Positions 60,865-64,000 of a stretch of 64,000 nucleotides of DNA are shown one piece after another. The stretch is from an uncultured Poribacteria bacterium (GTDB lineage Bacteria > Poribacteria > WGA-4E > WGA-3G), in NCBI GenBank assembly GCA_951828385.1, contig OX639973.1:4579200-4643199 (forward strand), in the 5' to 3' direction. A program made the position numbers and the translations under genes. Numbering within the stretch: position 1 is the first letter of the stretch; each line of letters starts with the position of its first letter. Below the pieces are notes generated by a model that made no database searches, had not been told where the DNA came from, and saw only the letters and a list, made by a program, of their open reading frames with translations.

Positions 60865-63800
60865 TCACTCGCCACCGCCCCCACCCGCGCGGTCAACACC
60901 CTCGCGAATTTCCAAGTTGTTTGCTCGCATGTAGCTCAGAATTACCTGAACTTGGCCCTGGGCAAACGTGAGTGCCCTATTGACTTGTGTATCCGCGGGC
61001 TTGTTGACTTCGTATTTTGCCCACAGACGGTTGAAGTATTCTAAAGCGTCGTTGAAATAGTCCTCATCGTCCTCCGCCAACACCATATAGGCTTCACCGA
61101 TCTGTGCAAGACCGAGGTCCGCATATTTGCTGGTCGGATAGGCTTCGATGATTTTCTTAAACGCCTCAACAGTGGCATCGACTTTCGTTTTCTGTGCATC
61201 GCCCCGTGCAAGTTTCGCCTCAGTCAGCATCTGATTTGCCACATTGTATTGGTAGGAAGCGAGCACGTTCGAAGTATCGTTGAGATAGCCTTGCGCTGTC
61301 GATTTCGATTCCGCACCGATACCCGGCGTGTTAATCGCTCTCTGGTAGTGATCAATTGCCTGTTGATAGAGGCCGATACGTGCATCTCGCTCGATACCTT
61401 CCTCTGAGCCGGCGTTGAAGTACTTATTACCGATATTGATAAGCGCATCGGCAGTGTACTTGCTATCCGGATATTCCGCAGCGAGTGCTTCATTGGCGGC
61501 AAACAGTCGATCATACCAACGCTGCTGTGCCTCAGCATCGCCCGCCTCTTCGGCGGCTTCACTGAGCAGCTGCGCACACGTTGAGATCGCATACAACGAT
61601 TCGGGCGCGCTTGTGTGGTTCTTGTTCACTTGCCGGACCTTCTCGTATTCTGTAATCGCGTTCTCAAATTGTTGTGAAGCGAAGTAGGATTCACCCACGT
61701 GATATTGCCAGTAAGCCGCATCTTTGGCGTTCGGATAACGGCGCACCATGTCACGGAACACGTCTGCAGCGGCGATGAAATAACTGACCGCTTTCTCAGA
61801 CATCTCACCATCCATACCCACCTGCATCCGACCCAACTCAAAGTTCGCGGCCGCGAGGTAGTTCAGAGAGGTCTCTGTGTTCTTACTCAGCGAATCCGAT
61901 TTCGGGAACAAACCTTTATCGACGTAACTGACAAACGTTGTGAGCGGTCCCAGCGCGCTCATCAATTCTTCTGGACGTTTCAGACCGATACCGACAGAGT
62001 AGGCAATCTGCCCAGCTTGGAACAACGAGTTCTGCACGAACGGAATCACCGTCTTCTTATCGGATTTTTCAACCGGCGCTGCGATTGTATTGATTTCAAA
62101 GAAGGTGCTTACGGCCTGACGACTTGTATCTATATAGGGTTGTAAGTCAGTTCCGACTGCGTCAGAGAAGAGGGAGCGTGCTTTATCGGCATAGAGGAAA
62201 CCGAGGGTATATTGCGCGGCGGCTTTTTCTGCCACACTCGCGTTCGGGTTCGACTTCGTACGACTCAAGGCTTCCACCGCTTCGGCGATAGCTTCATCTA
62301 AGCGTCCCAATTCAGCATAAAGCGTTGAGCGACGGTTACCAGCATCAGCGACCATTGAGGCGATATTCGTATTTTCCGAACCGCTATAGTCACCGATGAG
62401 GGTTTGGAAGACTTCCAACGCTTTATCGGACTGTTTCAGTTTGTCCTGATAAATCAGACCCATCCGGTAGTAGGATTGCGCTTTTGTCAGCGGATCCTCG
62501 ACCAATTCAATAGCGTTCTGGTAACTCATCAACGCCTCCTCATTTGCTTGGAGTTGTTCCTCTTGCGCGAATGCCATGGCAAAGTAGGAACGACCCTTCA
62601 GGTCAACGTCTTCAGAGTTTTCAATAATATACTGATACTCTTGCACCGCGGCGGCATGGTCGCCAAGGATGCCGTTGAGTTCAGCGAGCCGTGAGTGGGC
62701 TTGGAAAACCAGCGTCTTCCGCGCTTCATCTTCGGTCTTACCTTCTTGTGCCGTAACTCGGCGGAACGCATCCGCTGCGCCTTTGGAGTCCTCTAACCCT
62801 AACAAGGCTAAACCAGCAGTGTAATTAGCACTGATCAGGTTATTCGCGTCGTTCGTCAGGGTCGGTACTTTTTCAGCGGCACTCACGGCGTTCTGGAGGC
62901 TCAGTTTCTTGCTACCCGCATCTGTCGCCGCTTGTGCAATTTGATAGTGACACACCGCTGCTTGGTATTGGGCGTTTGGTGCTAATTCGCTATTCGGGAA
63001 GGTTTGCACAAAGAAGAGATACTCTGCAAGGGCTTCGTCGTAGCGTTTTTCACTATAATAGGTGTGCCCAATCTTCAATTGTGAACGGCTGCGTACCACT
63101 TCCGGCGCGCCGGTGTTGTCAACAACACGCTTCAGAGAAGTTACGAGCGTGTCAACATCGACGGTTTCACCCGTGTTTTCAATCGCGGTCGCTTTAACCA
63201 ATTCGATTTGCCCGAGTACTTTAAGGATCAGCTCATTGTCGCTTGACCCGAATTTTTCGTGCGCTTCGTCAACGAGCTCAAAGATCAGACCCCACTTATC
63301 AGTAGCGTTCTGCTTTTGGGCGGCATCACGATAAGAAAGTGCTAAGCCGTAATAGGCTTCAGCAAGGTTCGGACTGTCAGGATAGTCCGTAATCACGCGT
63401 TTGAAAGCAGTTTCGGCAGAGGCCAAGCGTTCCGGTTTTTCAGGCGCGACTTCGTAGTAGCAGATCCCTACGAGATACAGCGCATCATCAGCATATTCAC
63501 CCGTCGGGTTGCCATCAACCACGGCTTGATACTGAACGGCGGCTTCTTCAAACCGTTCCTCCGCGCGGAGCAGGTCTGCGAGTTTGATTTCTGCCAACGA
63601 GCGGTTGTCAGCATCTGCAAGTTGGTCTAAAATGGAATTGTAGTAGTTAATCGCGCCCTCTTTATCGCCTTCTTTAACATGACTGTTAGCGATAAGGAGC
63701 AGGGCGCGTTCGTAGTATTCACTCGTTTCCGGGATAGAGGCGTACCGTTCGCGCGCTTGCAGCCAGTCGCCGAGCATCTCGTGGGAAAGTGCTTCGTTCA

Positions 63801-64000
63801 TGAAACAGGCTTCTACCTGCGCACCCCGTTCACTGAAGTCGTCATAACGTTCCTCAGCGATGCCGGGGAGGAAGGCTTCGTCATTAAACATAGCGACCGC
63901 CTGTTGATACGCTGCCACAGACTTCTGGAGATGTTCTTGATTGAAGCCTTCACCCGCATCGCCTTCCTGATAACCTTCAGGTTTGGAGGCTTCGTAATAG
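60865..64000 (-). CDS. Large TPR-repeat protein, 5' end outside window
   Basis: The frame is open without a stop to the right edge, so at least 1045 residues are present; a GTG at 63918 is only an internal codon. The sequence is a long array of tetratricopeptide units (for example YADDALYLVGICYYEVAP, AQYQAAVCHYQIAQAA, AAYWQYHVGESYFASQQFENAI), the type seen in BamD/YbgF-like envelope proteins. It ends with AGGGGGE. The missing start would show whether there is a signal peptide. It probably acts as a scaffold in the periplasm or at the outer membrane. Confidence 0.85.
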   Translation of the reverse strand, partial: YYEASKPEGYQEGDAGEGFNQEHLQKSVAAYQQAVAMFNDEAFLPGIAEERYDDFSERGAQVEACFMNEALSHEMLGDWLQARERYASIPETSEYYERALLLIANSHVKEGDKEGAINYYNSILDQLADADNRSLAEIKLADLLRAEERFEEAAVQYQAVVDGNPTGEYADDALYLVGICYYEVAPEKPERLASAETAFKRVITDYPDSPNLAEAYYGLALSYRDAAQKQNATDKWGLIFELVDEAHEKFGSSDNELILKVLGQIELVKATAIENTGETVDVDTLVTSLKRVVDNTGAPEVVRSRSQLKIGHTYYSEKRYDEALAEYLFFVQTFPNSELAPNAQYQAAVCHYQIAQAATDAGSKKLSLQNAVSAAEKVPTLTNDANNLISANYTAGLALLGLEDSKGAADAFRRVTAQEGKTEDEARKTLVFQAHSRLAELNGILGDHAAAVQEYQYIIENSEDVDLKGRSYFAMAFAQEEQLQANEEALMSYQNAIELVEDPLTKAQSYYRMGLIYQDKLKQSDKALEVFQTLIGDYSGSENTNIASMVADAGNRRSTLYAELGRLDEAIAEAVEALSRTKSNPNASVAEKAAAQYTLGFLYADKARSLFSDAVGTDLQPYIDTSRQAVSTFFEINTIAAPVEKSDKKTVIPFVQNSLFQAGQIAYSVGIGLKRPEELMSALGPLTTFVSYVDKGLFPKSDSLSKNTETSLNYLAAANFELGRMQVGMDGEMSEKAVSYFIAAADVFRDMVRRYPNAKDAAYWQYHVGESYFASQQFENAITEYEKVRQVNKNHTSAPESLYAISTCAQLLSEAAEEAGDAEAQQRWYDRLFAANEALAAEYPDSKYTADALINIGNKYFNAGSEEGIERDARIGLYQQAIDHYQRAINTPGIGAESKSTAQGYLNDTSNVLASYQYNVANQMLTEAKLARGDAQKTKVDATVEAFKKIIEAYPTSKYADLGLAQIGEAYMVLAEDDEDYFNDALEYFNRLWAKYEVNKPADTQVNRALTFAQGQVQVILSYMRANNLEIREGVDRAGGGGGE

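Noticed and set aside
60865-63918. Complete TPR gene starting at GTG 63918
   Set aside because: The frame continues without a stop to position 63999, so the gene is cut by the window edge.

Overview
The window looks like a chromosome segment of a Candidatus Poribacteria-type bacterium or a close FCB/PVC-neighbourhood relative. This is inferred from gene content, not from a marker tree: DUF6785-type membrane protein, phytanoyl-CoA dioxygenase, paired Gfo/Idh/MocA oxidoreductases and sugar phosphate isomerase, LamG secreted protein, PorX-like regulator, many TPR proteins, and dispersed hairpin and CAGTT(A/T/G)TCAGT repeats. Lipoproteins, beta-barrel proteins and RND pumps indicate a diderm cell. 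No rRNA, tRNA or CRISPR array was seen.

1-1150: repeat hairpins, a consensus promoter, and an orphan IS200/IS605-like element that carries no transposase but encodes a highly structured RNA resembling a HEARO/IscB omega RNA. It abuts a fragment of an Rpn-type nuclease gene. 1532-13776: a heavy-metal (Cu/Ag/Zn-type) efflux operon with a Cys-rich secreted protein, an outer-membrane barrel protein with an in-frame TGA in a CxxU context plus a SECIS-like hairpin, a YHS-like metal-binding protein, two TolC-family proteins, a CusB-like adaptor with five metal-binding modules, a CusA-like pump with an extra module, and a small barrel protein. 13848-22991: an FMN-binding-like protein, a prenyltransferase-repeat protein, a leftward cluster (alcohol dehydrogenase, VWA/CoxE protein, two MNT-HEPN-like fusions), and a patch of secreted proteins of unknown function. 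23009-25142: a 197-bp MITE with 9-bp direct repeats and a toxin-antitoxin patch with a duplicated, truncated module.

25191-38360: mostly leftward metabolic and accessory genes (DUF6785, third MNT-HEPN fusion, E1 alpha, SRAP peptidase, SDR, TPR, phytanoyl dioxygenase, isomerase/oxidoreductases, LamG). 38593-43836: a sulfur cluster with a siroheme sulfite/nitrite reductase fused to TusA, a ThiF/MoeB-like E1 enzyme and two small unknown proteins, with a HigBA pair in the middle. 43975-49066: small paralogous membrane peptides, an SDR remnant, aminotransferase, TIGR01777 epimerase, HAD hydrolase and a TnpB insertion sequence. 49340-64000: histidine kinase plus PorX-like response regulator, RNase G, rplU-rpmA, two DUF4398/OmpA envelope lipoproteins, guaA, an aminotransferase, and a large TPR protein running off the right edge.

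Most notable: the candidate selenoprotein at 2296-3342 and the orphan structured RNA at 556-760. Both were read by eye and need computation to confirm.
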